A DNA stretch of 21,954 nucleotides from Gordoniibacillus chartarius. GTDB taxonomy: Bacteria; Bacillota; Bacilli; Paenibacillales; NBRC-103111. Shown here piece after piece: positions 12,961-20,478 of the stretch. How positions within the stretch are numbered: the first letter of the stretch is position 1; every line of letters begins with the position of its first letter. The position numbers and the translations under genes are program-made. The notes beneath the pieces were generated by a model. It worked only from the letters and a program-made list of their open reading frames with translations. It was not told the DNA's origin and did not search any database. Where the stretch lies: positions 1 to 21,954 of the forward strand of contig NZ_JBHLWN010000099.1 in the NCBI RefSeq assembly GCF_042432825.1, written 5' to 3'.

Positions 12961-13986
12961 ATGCCGTCGCCAATCCCGCAAACGCCTCTTACGCAACCCG
13001 CTGTTGGTAGCGCTTCCAATTCCAAAGCCGCAAAAGCGTCCCTCCGTCACCGCCGGCGCTGGTGGCTTATCACCTTACTATCTTTCTTATTTCTATGCTG
13101 CTCGCTGATGCTGTCGTTTCACGCTTATATCGCCTGGTCGCTGGCACGGCCGTACATTTATCCGCTGCAAAGCAACCCGCGGCTCGCCATCGGTCTGCCG
13201 TATGACGACGTCGTCTTTCCTAGCCGCGGCGGCTCCTCGAAGCTGCAGGGCTGGTATGTGCCGGCGGCCGCTTACTCGACGAAAACCGTCATTTTCTCCC
13301 ACGGGTACGGCAGCAATCGCGAAGAAAATTGGGTGCCGATCTACTCGCTCGTGAAGCTCGTTCATAACGCCGGATACAATGCGCTCATGTTCGATTACGG
13401 CTATGTTCAGGGCAATGGCCGTGTCGTTACCGGAGGCATTGAGGAATCCCGCGAGCTGCTCGGGGCGATCGATTACATGAAATCCAAGGGAGCGCAAAAT
13501 CTGTTCATCTGGGGCTTCTCGATGGGCGCCGGTACCGCGCTGCAAACCGCTCTGCAGGAGCGCGGAACGGCAATCACCGGCATGATCCTGGACAGTACGT
13601 TCCTGCTCAATCCCGATACGCTCTATTACAACATGAAGAAGGAAATCAACCTGCCCAAAAATCCTTCTCTGCCGCTTATCCGGTTCTTCTTCCCGCTCCT
13701 GAACGGTGTCCGCCTGCGGGAAGTGCCTTATACGAAGGTAGAGTCGCATACTTATCCGATGCCGATCTTCTTCATTCACGGCAAGGAAGACGAACGGGCT
13801 CCGTATGAAACCATAGAGCGGCTGTTCGCAAAACAAGAGAACAGCTACGGCAAACAATTGTGGCTGCTGCCTGAAGCGACGCACGAGCTGCTCCATCAGG
13901 CCGAACCGCAGCAGTACAAAAGCCGTACGCTGCAGTTTCTTCAAGAGCATACGGTCGAATGGCGCAGCTTCTCCGGCGCGCGATAA
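12961..13986 (+). CDS. Membrane-anchored alpha/beta hydrolase
   Basis: A 341-residue serine hydrolase. A basic N-terminus (RHRRRWW) is followed by one membrane segment at about 34-57, so the enzyme domain is probably tethered outside the membrane. The fold signatures are FSHGYGSNREENW (112-124, oxyanion region), the nucleophile elbow WGFSMGAG with Ser187, HGKEDERAP with likely acid Asp277, and EATHELLH with His308. The order and spacing suit the alpha/beta hydrolase family related to B. subtilis YqkD-type proteins and prolyl-peptidase-like esterases. The substrate cannot be read from the sequence. The ATG at 12961 has AGGAGG eight nt upstream. It is divergent from the IclR-family gene and may be one of its targets. 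The name hydrolase is safe; a more exact name is not. Confidence 0.88.
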   Translation: MPSPIPQTPLTQPAVGSASNSKAAKASLRHRRRWWLITLLSFLFLCCSLMLSFHAYIAWSLARPYIYPLQSNPRLAIGLPYDDVVFPSRGGSSKLQGWYVPAAAYSTKTVIFSHGYGSNREENWVPIYSLVKLVHNAGYNALMFDYGYVQGNGRVVTGGIEESRELLGAIDYMKSKGAQNLFIWGFSMGAGTALQTALQERGTAITGMILDSTFLLNPDTLYYNMKKEINLPKNPSLPLIRFFFPLLNGVRLREVPYTKVESHTYPMPIFFIHGKEDERAPYETIERLFAKQENSYGKQLWLLPEATHELLHQAEPQQYKSRTLQFLQEHTVEWRSFSGAR

Positions 13987-14073
13987 CAAACGACAAAATG
14001 CGCATATCTTCCCCTTCCGGCGAATATATTGGACAACGAAGCTTAGCTTGAGCCCGCGGGAGGGGATTTTTGC

Positions 14074-14595
14074 ATGTTAATGGTGTATGGGGCGCTGATG
14101 CCCCTGCGTGTGTTGGAGGAAATCCGGTTCTGGAAAATGCAGGAGCGCGAGCACACCGTCGTCATCCGTACGCTCGTGCCGGATCTGGAGACGCCTTTCG
14201 TGAGGCTGCTGGAGGAATGGGAAGGCGTGTTCGAGAAGGCGGAGATGGCGGCGGTCCGGCTGATCGAGGCCGCTATTCGGAGCGGCTTCTGGCTCCCGCC
14301 GCAGCAGCAAGCGCAGGTGAATCAGCTGCTGATCGCTTCGGCCTCGCAATCCCGGCTGTTTATTCAGCATCTGATGCGGATGGAGCAGGAGAGCGTGCCG
14401 ATCCGGACAAGACCGGTCGTGAAAACCGTGCTTGAGCATATTATCCGGGAATCGGAATATTTCCTGGGCGTCCTGCAGGCTGGCGACCCGATGCTCGGCT
14501 TACACGCTCCGCCGGTGCCGGCAGGTGTATCGTATACGCCGAGCAATATGCAGGAGCTTGCTTACTTGCACGTACAACCGAGCGCGCGGGCATGA
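14074..14595 (+). CDS. DUF2935-type helical protein
   Basis: A 173-residue, mostly helical protein without signal or membrane segments. The start (PLRVLEEIRFWKMQEREHTVVI, residues 10-31) with its paired Glu15-Glu16, Phe-Trp and Glu26-His27 recalls the DUF2935 family, ferritin-like four-helix bundles of Bacillales whose biochemical role is not known to me. Later helices carry QHLMRMEQESVPIRTRP and HIIRESEYFLGVL, which could supply more Glu/His ligands for a metal site. Only one such bundle fits in this length; some family members have two. The ATG at 14074 has GAGGGG eight nt upstream; other in-frame ATGs (14080, 14098) are less well spaced. It starts 88 nt after the hydrolase gene and may be co-transcribed with it. 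Confidence 0.75.
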   Translation: MLMVYGALMPLRVLEEIRFWKMQEREHTVVIRTLVPDLETPFVRLLEEWEGVFEKAEMAAVRLIEAAIRSGFWLPPQQQAQVNQLLIASASQSRLFIQHLMRMEQESVPIRTRPVVKTVLEHIIRESEYFLGVLQAGDPMLGLHAPPVPAGVSYTPSNMQELAYLHVQPSARA

Positions 14596-14638
14596 ACGGC
14601 ATTATCCCCTAGCAAGAAATCGTTCAGGGTATTTACAT

Positions 14639-14675
14639 GCAAAAACCGCCGATACGCATCCCTGCGTACCGGCGG
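14639..14675 (-). terminator. Intrinsic terminator of folE
   Basis: On the minus strand 13-bp arms (14675-14663 and 14658-14646, one G-U pair) with a 4-nt loop are followed by five T (14645-14641). It lies about 35 nt past the folE stop. Confidence 0.93.
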
Positions 14676-14709
14676 CCACTCGTTCAGGGCGCTCCGCAGA
14701 CGGCAGGCC

Positions 14710-15300
14710 CTATTGCTTTAATAATGATAAAAATTCCGCCCGCAGCGCCGCATTATCCCGGAAGCTGCCGCGGACAGCCGACGTCACCGTCTCGCTGCCG
14801 TACTTCTTCACCCCGCGCGCGCACATGCACAGATGCTCGCCGGTGACGACGACCATGACGCCGTGCGGCTTCAGCACCCGCTCAAGCGTATCCGCCAGCT
14901 CCGACGTTATACGCTCCTGCACCTGCAAACGGCGGGTAATCGCGTCGACCAGACGCGCGAACTTGCTCAGCCCGGCCACCTTCCCGCTCGGAATATAGCC
15001 GACATGCACTTTGCCGAAAAAAGGCGCCATATGGTGCTCGCACTGACTGTAGTACACAATATCTTTAATGATGACAAGCTCTTCATGCTGCTCGTCAAAC
15101 GTTACGCCCAGCACTTCATCGATGTCCGCATCGTAGCCTCCGAAAATCTCCTCATACATCCGGGTTACTCGCGCCGGCGTATCCAGCAGCCCTTCCCGGT
15201 CGACATCTTCGCCGATCAACCGCAGAATCTCGCGCACATGATGCTCGATCTGCTCCCTATTGGCGGCTACTAATTTGTTCCGATATTCCTTAGCAGGCAT
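14710..15300 (-). CDS. folE: GTP cyclohydrolase I FolE
   Basis: FolE converts GTP to 7,8-dihydroneopterin triphosphate, the first step to folate and also the entry to queuosine precursors. The 196-residue protein is the usual bacterial length. The zinc site is complete: Cys87 and His90 in YYSQCEHHMAPF and Cys158 in EHLCMCARG, with the 71-residue spacing seen in E. coli FolE. Other signatures are GLLDTPARVTRMYEE, GYIPSGKVAGLSKFARLVDA and RRLQVQERIT. It is therefore the zinc-dependent type IA, not the FolE2 type. The ATG at 15300 has GGAGG eleven nt upstream. It is separated from yneF by about 115 nt and ends at a strong terminator. queG, in the queuosine pathway, lies about 1.6 kb upstream on the same strand, but I see no shared transcript. 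Confidence 0.97.
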   Translation of the reverse strand: MPAKEYRNKLVAANREQIEHHVREILRLIGEDVDREGLLDTPARVTRMYEEIFGGYDADIDEVLGVTFDEQHEELVIIKDIVYYSQCEHHMAPFFGKVHVGYIPSGKVAGLSKFARLVDAITRRLQVQERITSELADTLERVLKPHGVMVVVTGEHLCMCARGVKKYGSETVTSAVRGSFRDNAALRAEFLSLLKQ

Positions 15301-15414
15301 TACAGCAACAACCTCCGTTCTCCATCCCGTCCGGCTCCGTCTGTGAGATAAGTTTGAGCTATGCCGGCAGGCGCAGCTCTTGAGTCAACGGCCTTCCGGG
15401 GCCATGACCTTCAA

Positions 15415-15657
15415 CTATTTTCTTCTTTGCGGTTTTCCCCTGGCGGCATTCGTGTTCTGGTTCTTCATCATCGCTTGGACCTTATTCATCTGCTGATTAT
15501 TCAAATTGTAGCCCATTTGTTTGGCCATCTGCTGCAGCATCTTCGGATCCTTCTGCATCGCTTCCAGTTGACGGCGCAAATAATAAACGCCAATAAAGAA
15601 GCCGGCAACCAAGCCGACGATCAGCGTAACAATCGGAATGACATAGTTATACCACAC
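15415..15657 (-). CDS. yneF: YneF family (UPF0154) small membrane protein
   Basis: An 80-residue single-pass membrane protein. The hydrophobic segment is about residues 5-26 (VIPIVTLIVGLVAGFFIGVYYL), followed by a basic, Gln/Met-rich cytoplasmic tail with KDPKMLQQMAKQMGY, which matches the conserved KxNPxI..QML..MM.QMG pattern of the YneF family as I recall it from Bacillus. The function is unknown. The start is a GTG at 15657, with GAGGTGA about ten nt upstream; no ATG near the start would keep the membrane segment. It has its own extended -10 promoter. Confidence 0.88.
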   Translation of the reverse strand: MWYNYVIPIVTLIVGLVAGFFIGVYYLRRQLEAMQKDPKMLQQMAKQMGYNLNNQQMNKVQAMMKNQNTNAARGKPQRRK

Positions 15658-15719
15658 GGCGAACGTCTCACCTCGTCAAAAATAAATATTCAGCGCGTCT
15701 CTGCGCACGGCATAGCCCC

Positions 15720-15748
15720 ATCATAGCACGGAAATAGAAGCGGCACAA
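15720..15748 (-). promoter_or_regulatory. Extended -10 promoter of yneF
   Basis: On the minus strand TATGAT (15725-15720) is preceded by TGC, an extended -10. TTGTGC (15748-15743) lies 17 nt upstream as a weak -35. It is about 60 nt ahead of the GTG start. Confidence 0.6.
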
Positions 15749-15804
15749 ACACGAGAAACCGGCCTTCACCGTCCATACTGAAGCGCTCGCGGGCAGCACG
15801 TATT

Positions 15805-16836
15805 TTACATTAACACCGTGTCGATGAAGACCGTCGTGTGCTTGGCCAGATCGATCTCCTTCACTTCAAGAACGCCGTCAACATCCTGCTTCACAACACG
15901 GACGATCGGCCTGCTGGGCAGTCCGCGATGCTGCCCGACGACGACGCCGGTTTCCTTGGTTGACAACCGCACTGACGAGCCGGTCGGGTAAATCGAGACG
16001 ATCTTCAGAAAGTTGATCAGCACGTCGTGATCCAGCTTCGTACCGGACATCGCCATCATCAGCTCCGTTGCTTCGTGCGGCAGCATTCCCCGGCCTACAG
16101 ACACGTCAAAGAGCAGATTGTCATACAGGTTGGCTACGGCGACGATCTTCGCATAGAGATGGATTTGGTCTGCATCCAGTCCGCGCGGGATGCCTTGACC
16201 GTCCGGCTGCTCGTGGTGCTGGAAGGCGACATGCGCGCTGAGCAGACTGAGCTCCCGCTTGCTCTTCAGCACTTCAAAGCCGCGCCACGTATGATGCCGT
16301 TTCATATCGCCCAAGCTGTCATCGGTAATCAGCTCGATTTTGCCGACGTCGTGCAGCAGCGCCCCGATCGCCAGCTCCTTGAGCTGCAGTTGATTGAGGC
16401 CTTGATTGATCCCCATCAGAACGGACATCATGCACACATTCAGCGCGTGAACGTACATGGCGTTGTCCTTCGTGCGAATGTCCGTCAGCTGGACGAGCAC
16501 TTCTTTGTTGCTCATCACATCGCTCAGCAGATGATCGATTGTGACGCTGACCGTCTTCGTTGAAAAATCCTTCCCCGAGCGAATCGAGGCCATCGTCTCG
16601 CCCATCTGCTGCATGACGGCTCGTTTCGTCTCCTCGGAGACGACGTCCTCGATCACGACGTCCGCAAGCGACGGGTCTTTAATATACAGCATGGTAACGC
16701 CGATTCGTCTAAGCGTATTAATCATATATACCGTAAGCTGAACGCCTTCCGAAAGCAGGATCGCTCCGTTGCTGGAAAAGATCGTTTTCCCCAGATATTG
16801 TCCAGGTTCCACCGATTCGATATTGACGTACTTCAT
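15805..16836 (-). CDS. HD-GYP-like domain protein with altered GYP motif
   Basis: A 343-residue cytoplasmic protein. The N-terminal part (about 1-115) is a regulatory domain of the kind that precedes many Bacillales HD-GYP proteins. The HD domain spans about 120-275: His130, LLHDVGK with His162-Asp163 and Lys166, His182 in HHTWRG, His202, and HHE at 207-209, so most metal ligands are present. HD-GYP proteins break down cyclic di-GMP. Here GYP reads GQGIP (213-217), so the Tyr is Ile, and the usual VADxYDAL reads VANLYDNL, with Asn236 in place of an Asp that may bind metal. Activity may therefore be reduced or altered. A C-terminal segment (about 280-343) is a small beta-rich domain. The ATG at 16836 has GGAG eight nt upstream; the longer in-frame start at 16899 has none. 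It lies 104 nt after queG. Confidence 0.88.
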   Translation of the reverse strand: MKYVNIESVEPGQYLGKTIFSSNGAILLSEGVQLTVYMINTLRRIGVTMLYIKDPSLADVVIEDVVSEETKRAVMQQMGETMASIRSGKDFSTKTVSVTIDHLLSDVMSNKEVLVQLTDIRTKDNAMYVHALNVCMMSVLMGINQGLNQLQLKELAIGALLHDVGKIELITDDSLGDMKRHHTWRGFEVLKSKRELSLLSAHVAFQHHEQPDGQGIPRGLDADQIHLYAKIVAVANLYDNLLFDVSVGRGMLPHEATELMMAMSGTKLDHDVLINFLKIVSIYPTGSSVRLSTKETGVVVGQHRGLPSRPIVRVVKQDVDGVLEVKEIDLAKHTTVFIDTVLM

Positions 16837-16940
16837 GGCAACCACTCCATCCGGTATGCTGCGGGGAGTCGTTCCCCATATAGACAGCATTCGACACAAG
16901 TGCTCGCCTTCCTGCCAAACGCCTCTCTTTCGGAGAACTT

Positions 16941-18104
16941 TTACACGCTGCGCCGTAGCGCTTTCTCAAGCGCCTCGCGCACAACCGTCTCCGTCTCGCG
17001 TTCCAATGCCGATTCCAAGGCTTCCTGCGCCTCGTCGCCCCCGATACGCCCGAGCGCCCATGCTGCCGTTTCCCTCAGCTCCGGCCGCGGGTCCTCCTGC
17101 AGGAGCCGCTTCAGCCTCGGCACGGCCGAGCGGTCCTTAAAGTTGCCGAGAGCGATAACCGCATTGCGCTGGATCGGCTTCTTGCCGCGCCAGGAAGAGG
17201 CGCTTCGCCCGTACCGTTCCTTAAATTCGCGGTTGCCCATATCGAGCAGCGGCAGCAGCAGCGGCTTAACGAGGTCGTTGTCCGGCTGCAGCTCCGGCTG
17301 GTGTGTCCAGTGCTTGCCCTTGTTATGCGGGCAGACAATCTGGCACGTGTCGCAGCCGTACAGCCGGTTGCCGATCTTCACCTTCATTTCGTCGTCCACG
17401 ACGCCCTTCGTCTGCGTCACGAAGGATACGCAGCGGCTCGCATTCAGCTGCCCCGGCCCGACGAGCGCTCCCGTCGGACAAGCATCGATACAAAGCGTAC
17501 AGTCGCCGCACATCTCCGTCACCGGCGTATCCGGCGGAAACGGAATATTCGTAATCATCTCGCCCAAATACACCCAGGAGCCCCACTCCGGCGTAATGAC
17601 CGCGCAGTTTTTCCCGCTCCAGCCGATGCCGGCGCGCTCCGCAACGGCGCGGTCGACGAGCTCGCCCGTATCGACCATGCTGCGCATGAGAGCGCCGTCC
17701 ACCCGCTCCGCAATGAATGCTTCGAGCAGCTCCAGACGCCGCCTGAGCACATGGTGATAATCCTCGCCCCAGGCAGAACGCGATATAAGGCCGCGGTAAG
17801 CGCCCGGCTCGGACCGAGGCGGATTCGTCAGCTTCGACGGGTAGGCGATGGCGATGGACAAGATCGACCGCGGCTGCTCATGCAGCAGCTCCGGGTGCGT
17901 CCGCTTCTCGATATCCGGCTCTTCGAAACCCGACTCGAAGCCGCGTTCCCGGTGCCGGTACAGCCGCTCCTTCAGCTCGAGGAAAGGATCCGCCGCCGCG
18001 TAGCCGATCTTGTCGATGCCGAGCCCCGGCGCCGCTTCGGCGATGTCCCGCTTGAGACGCTCCCAGTCTGCGGCAGTCGCGGCTTCCAGCTTGATTTTGC
18101 TCAT
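16941..18104 (-). CDS. queG: Epoxyqueuosine reductase QueG
   Basis: QueG reduces epoxyqueuosine to queuosine in the wobble base of tRNAs, using cobalamin and two 4Fe-4S clusters. The 387-residue protein has the cobalamin-binding N-terminal domain (Asp115 in SAWGEDYHHVL is the likely catalytic acid), then both ferredoxin-type clusters: Cys199, Cys202, Cys205, Cys209 (CGDCTLCIDACP) and Cys225, Cys251, Cys254, Cys258 (CDTCQIVCPHNK). The C-terminal part (about 305-387) has HEAT-like repeats (RNAVIALGNF, RETAAWALGRIG), as in the longer Firmicute QueG proteins. Two ATGs are adjacent (18107, 18104). The second is six nt from AAGGA and I use it. The site overlaps the lepB stop codon, so translation is probably coupled to lepB. 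Confidence 0.96.
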   Translation of the reverse strand: MSKIKLEAATAADWERLKRDIAEAAPGLGIDKIGYAAADPFLELKERLYRHRERGFESGFEEPDIEKRTHPELLHEQPRSILSIAIAYPSKLTNPPRSEPGAYRGLISRSAWGEDYHHVLRRRLELLEAFIAERVDGALMRSMVDTGELVDRAVAERAGIGWSGKNCAVITPEWGSWVYLGEMITNIPFPPDTPVTEMCGDCTLCIDACPTGALVGPGQLNASRCVSFVTQTKGVVDDEMKVKIGNRLYGCDTCQIVCPHNKGKHWTHQPELQPDNDLVKPLLLPLLDMGNREFKERYGRSASSWRGKKPIQRNAVIALGNFKDRSAVPRLKRLLQEDPRPELRETAAWALGRIGGDEAQEALESALERETETVVREALEKALRRSV

Positions 18105-18113
18105 CATAGGTCC

Positions 18114-18710
18114 TTACAGCCATCCCTTCTTCGCGAAAGGCCACAGTATGAACTCCGCCCGCCCCTGTACGAGCTTCAGCGGAACCGTTCCGAACGAACG
18201 GCTGTCCTGGCTGGCGTACCGGTGCCGGTTATCGCCCATAACGAATACGTGCCCCGGCTCGACCACCGTTGGCCCGTAGTCGCCGTCTTCCGCGGTAACG
18301 TCGATATACGGCTCGCTTTTTTCGATTCCGTTAATATAAAGCTTTGCCCCGCGAATTTCCACCTTATCCCCGGCAACGCCAATAACCCGTTTGACGAGGT
18401 ACGGATGTTCGCTGCCCATTCCGCCCCCCGCCTGTTCGGGTTCCTTCAAAATAACGATATCGCCCGGCTGAGGAGACCCGAGCCAAGCGATCGTCTTATT
18501 GACGAACAGCCACTCCCCCTCTTCAAGTGTCGGCCTCATCGACTGGCCGCGCACCGTGGAAAAGTTGAACCCGAACTCATGGATGAGCAGAACGAGGATC
18601 AGCGCAACGACGGTCGCCTTCATCCAATCCCACACTTCCGCCAGAAAGCCGCGTCCATCGGAGTCGTCGATCGAACCGCCGCGCCGCCGGCCGCCCCCCT
18701 CCTCATTCAC
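18114..18710 (-). CDS. lepB: Signal peptidase I
   Basis: Type I signal peptidase removes signal peptides from secreted proteins at the outer face of the membrane. The 198-residue protein has a single N-terminal membrane segment (about 29-46, MKATVVALILVLLIHEFGF), the catalytic Ser57 in GQSMRPTL (box B), Lys107 in YLVKRVIG (box D), and FVMGDNRHRYASQDSRSFG (box E). The single membrane segment suits Gram-positive SipS-type enzymes. An N-terminal Gly/Arg-rich tail precedes it. The start is a GTG at 18710 whose bases overlap the stop of the upstream DUF402 gene by four nt (GTGA). The queG start follows about nine nt after its stop, so the three genes form a coupled unit. Confidence 0.95.
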   Translation of the reverse strand: MNEEGGGRRRGGSIDDSDGRGFLAEVWDWMKATVVALILVLLIHEFGFNFSTVRGQSMRPTLEEGEWLFVNKTIAWLGSPQPGDIVILKEPEQAGGGMGSEHPYLVKRVIGVAGDKVEIRGAKLYINGIEKSEPYIDVTAEDGDYGPTVVEPGHVFVMGDNRHRYASQDSRSFGTVPLKLVQGRAEFILWPFAKKGWL

Positions 18711-19270
18711 GGAAGTTCACCGCCGTCCTGCTGCGCCTTCCAGCGCTCGTAGCATTCGAGCACCCAGCTGTCGTTGAACGGAGCGGCGCCCTCGCCAATA
18801 CGCTGCAGCACGGCTTCCAATCCCCGCTGCACCTTAAGATGTACCGCTTCCGAATAATGATAATGGATCCGGTGCCGCTCATACTCCTCTTCGTCGACAA
18901 CCTGTACATCCCCGTTCGGGAGCAGGATCACGTCGAGATCGTAATCGATATACGTAAGCACATTGCCCGTGACATAAGGCGGCGATGCGACATTGCAATA
19001 ATAGCGGACGCCGTTCTCCTCCAGCAGGGCGACGACATTGTGCCATACGCCCGGGATGAAGAAGGAGATGCCGGGTATACGGCTCACCCATTCTTTGCCG
19101 TCCGCTTCCTGGATCTTCGTCTGCGAATTAATGAACACCATAATGGATTCCTTCTTATGCTCTGGAAGCAGCAGGTGTTCCGGAACGAGCCAATTCTGCA
19201 GCCATTTCCGGTGCAGGTGGCCGTCATGCTTGAAGCTCTTAATTACATATGGCGTATAAGGATGGTGCAT
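18707..19270 (-). CDS. DUF402 nucleoside tri-/diphosphate phosphatase
   Basis: A 187-residue DUF402 protein, related to B. subtilis YgaC and Staphylococcus Ntdp, which hydrolyse nucleoside tri- and diphosphates with divalent metal. Family features are IKSFKHDGHLHRKW near the N-terminus, VRYYCNVASPPYV, TYIDYDLDVILLPNG (the Tyr/Asp-rich metal and phosphate site), VVDEEEYERH and a long helical tail (WVLECYERWKAQ). The ATG at 19270 has GAGGGG ten nt upstream; a TTG at 19279, nearer that site, would add three residues. It overlaps the start of lepB by four nt, so it leads an apparent operon with lepB and queG. The upstream side carries the GNAT gene terminator. Confidence 0.88.
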   Translation of the reverse strand: MHHPYTPYVIKSFKHDGHLHRKWLQNWLVPEHLLLPEHKKESIMVFINSQTKIQEADGKEWVSRIPGISFFIPGVWHNVVALLEENGVRYYCNVASPPYVTGNVLTYIDYDLDVILLPNGDVQVVDEEEYERHRIHYHYSEAVHLKVQRGLEAVLQRIGEGAAPFNDSWVLECYERWKAQQDGGELP

Positions 19271-19324
19271 CAGCGTCAAGCCCCTCGTGCCGATTGGTGG
19301 TCCGGATGATTAGTTCTTTCTAAT

Positions 19325-19372
19325 AGAAAAGCATATCTGCAGCCCTTTTGCAACGGGCGGCGAGATATGCTT
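19325..19372 (-). terminator. Intrinsic terminator of the GNAT gene
   Basis: On the minus strand 10-bp arms AAGCATATCT/AGATATGCTT (19372-19363 and 19338-19329) close a larger hairpin with an inner GCCC/GGGC stem, followed by TTTTCTATT. It lies about 18 nt past the acetyltransferase stop codon. Confidence 0.88.
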
Positions 19373-19389
19373 CAATGGAACGGCTGCAA

Positions 19390-19821
19390 TTAACCGCTAA
19401 TCTTCTTTAAAATGGCGAGCCGATGCGGTGTACGCGAGAAGTCCGACGCTCTGTAGCCTGCGGATTCGTAAACGGGCAGCACCACTTCGTTGTGGATATC
19501 GACCGTAATCATGATCTTATTCACCCGGCGGATCAAGAAGCGCTGCTTGAGTGCGGCGATAAGGCTCTTGCCGATTCCTTTGCGCTGATGGCCGTTTGCT
19601 ACCGCTACTCGGTAGAAGTAGCCGGTGTTGTTGTCGATCGTCCCCATAACCATGCCTACGATCTCATCGTCCTGCTCCGCGACGAGGACCAGATCGCTGT
19701 CCCAGCCGATTTGTCGGGCGATTGCCTGCATCGTATCCTCATAACATTCTTCCGTCAACACATCTTCCAGAAGACCGGACAGCGGCTGATAATCAGCCAA
19801 TTGAAAGGAACGTACAATCAT
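19390..19821 (-). CDS. GNAT-family N-acetyltransferase
   Basis: A 143-residue acetyltransferase fold. The acetyl-CoA binding motif A is clear: YFYRVAVANGHQRKGIGKSLIAAL (about 68-91), with Q-R-K-G-I-G as the pyrophosphate-binding loop. Motif B includes YESAGYRASDF near the C-terminus. The acceptor substrate is not deducible; small GNATs in Bacillales act on amines, polyamines, antibiotics or protein N-termini. The ATG at 19821 has GGGGAG about six to seven nt upstream; the longer in-frame start at 19842 has no such site. It is a single-gene unit with its own terminator. The region ahead of it is AT-rich and carries several copies of GCGAAATA. Confidence 0.9.
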   Translation of the reverse strand: MIVRSFQLADYQPLSGLLEDVLTEECYEDTMQAIARQIGWDSDLVLVAEQDDEIVGMVMGTIDNNTGYFYRVAVANGHQRKGIGKSLIAALKQRFLIRRVNKIMITVDIHNEVVLPVYESAGYRASDFSRTPHRLAILKKISG

Positions 19822-20174
19822 CGTTTTCTCCCCTACGCGCATATATGCGAAATAACATCATGCCGGCACATCGACGCGAAATATAACAACAGATATGCAT
19901 TATTTCGCACTAAAATTAAATACGACATCGAAAGGCGAATTCCTGCTGAATTTAGGCATTTTACGCGAAAAATTTAATAATTTCTTAAAATAATTGGTGT
20001 AAACGCTTTATTTAAAGCGTTTACATTCAATATTCTCTCATTTCCTCCATTTCCCTCACATTTCCCGATGCGAATAACATATGGCTTGCGTCTTGAATGG
20101 AGAATGTTGCCTGCGGGAATAGTAAGTCGGTCAGGCGGGAAGATCGATTTTGCCGGAAGGGAGGTAGTCGAACG
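19822..20174. other. AT-rich divergent intergenic region
   Basis: The region separates the GNAT gene (minus) from the 65-residue gene (plus). I see no gene. It contains a 12-bp self-complementary word CGCATATATGCG (19838-19849), GCGAAATA words (19847, 19876) with an inverted TTATTTCGC (19900-19908), and a perfect palindrome at 19998-20025. Clear promoters could not be assigned on either strand. A short frame from 20101 has no ribosome binding site. Confidence 0.45.
19998..20025. promoter_or_regulatory. Perfect 28-bp palindrome, candidate operator
   Basis: TGTAAACGCTTTA (19998-20010) is repeated inverted at 20013-20025 with only TT between. Each arm matches the 5' part of the CcpA cre consensus (TGTAAACGCTTT), and the outer TGTAAACG/CGTTTACA halves are typical of LacI-family operators. 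No T-run follows on either strand, so it is not a standard terminator. It may regulate the GNAT gene, the 65-residue gene or both. Confidence 0.45.
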
Positions 20175-20372
20175 ATGTCAACCGGTATGAATACGGATGC
20201 GAAACGGCGAAATTTGCATGACTTGGCTGCAATGAACACATCGGATTGGAGTGCCGACGAGCTCCGTTATCATCACCACACGATGAGCGAGCTGTCGCCT
20301 TGGCTCAATGCCCAAGGAACCCATATTCACGCTCAAATCATTCAAGAGATCGAGCGCCGTGGCGGAGTTTGA
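20175..20372 (+). CDS. Small protein of 65 residues, function unknown
   Basis: I do not recognise this protein. It is 65 residues, soluble and charged, with no cysteine, signal peptide or membrane segment. It contains a His triplet (33-35) in DELRYHHHTMSELSPWL, and further His at 50 and 52 in AQGTHIHAQIIQEIERRGG. A helical C-terminus is likely. The ATG at 20175 has GGGAGG ten nt upstream, a strong site. It precedes sodA by about 105 nt on the same strand, but sodA has its own promoter. The clustered histidines could bind a metal, which is only a guess. The good ribosome binding site argues for a real gene. Confidence 0.65.
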   Translation: MSTGMNTDAKRRNLHDLAAMNTSDWSADELRYHHHTMSELSPWLNAQGTHIHAQIIQEIERRGGV

Positions 20373-20410
20373 GGTTCTTTTTTGCCGCGGCGACTTAGTA
20401 AACATAAATG

Positions 20411-20439
20411 TTGATTTATTATTGTAAATCGGTCATAAT
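20411..20439 (+). promoter_or_regulatory. Promoter of sodA
   Basis: TTGATT (20411-20416) and CATAAT (20434-20439) are 17 nt apart, 40 nt ahead of the sodA start. The hexamers match four and five of six consensus bases. Confidence 0.6.
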
Positions 20440-20478
20440 GAAAAAGGTTGAATACATAATTTTAGGAGGTTTTTGTCC

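Noticed and set aside
16846..16880. GGGGA/TCCCC hairpin upstream of the HD-GYP gene, considered as a queG terminator
   Set aside because: The stem has only five pairs and no T-run follows on the minus strand.
17301..18752. A 483-codon plus-strand frame antisense to queG and lepB
   Set aside because: It overlaps two firmly identified genes, shows an Arg/Pro/His-rich composition typical of shadow frames, and has no ribosome binding site.
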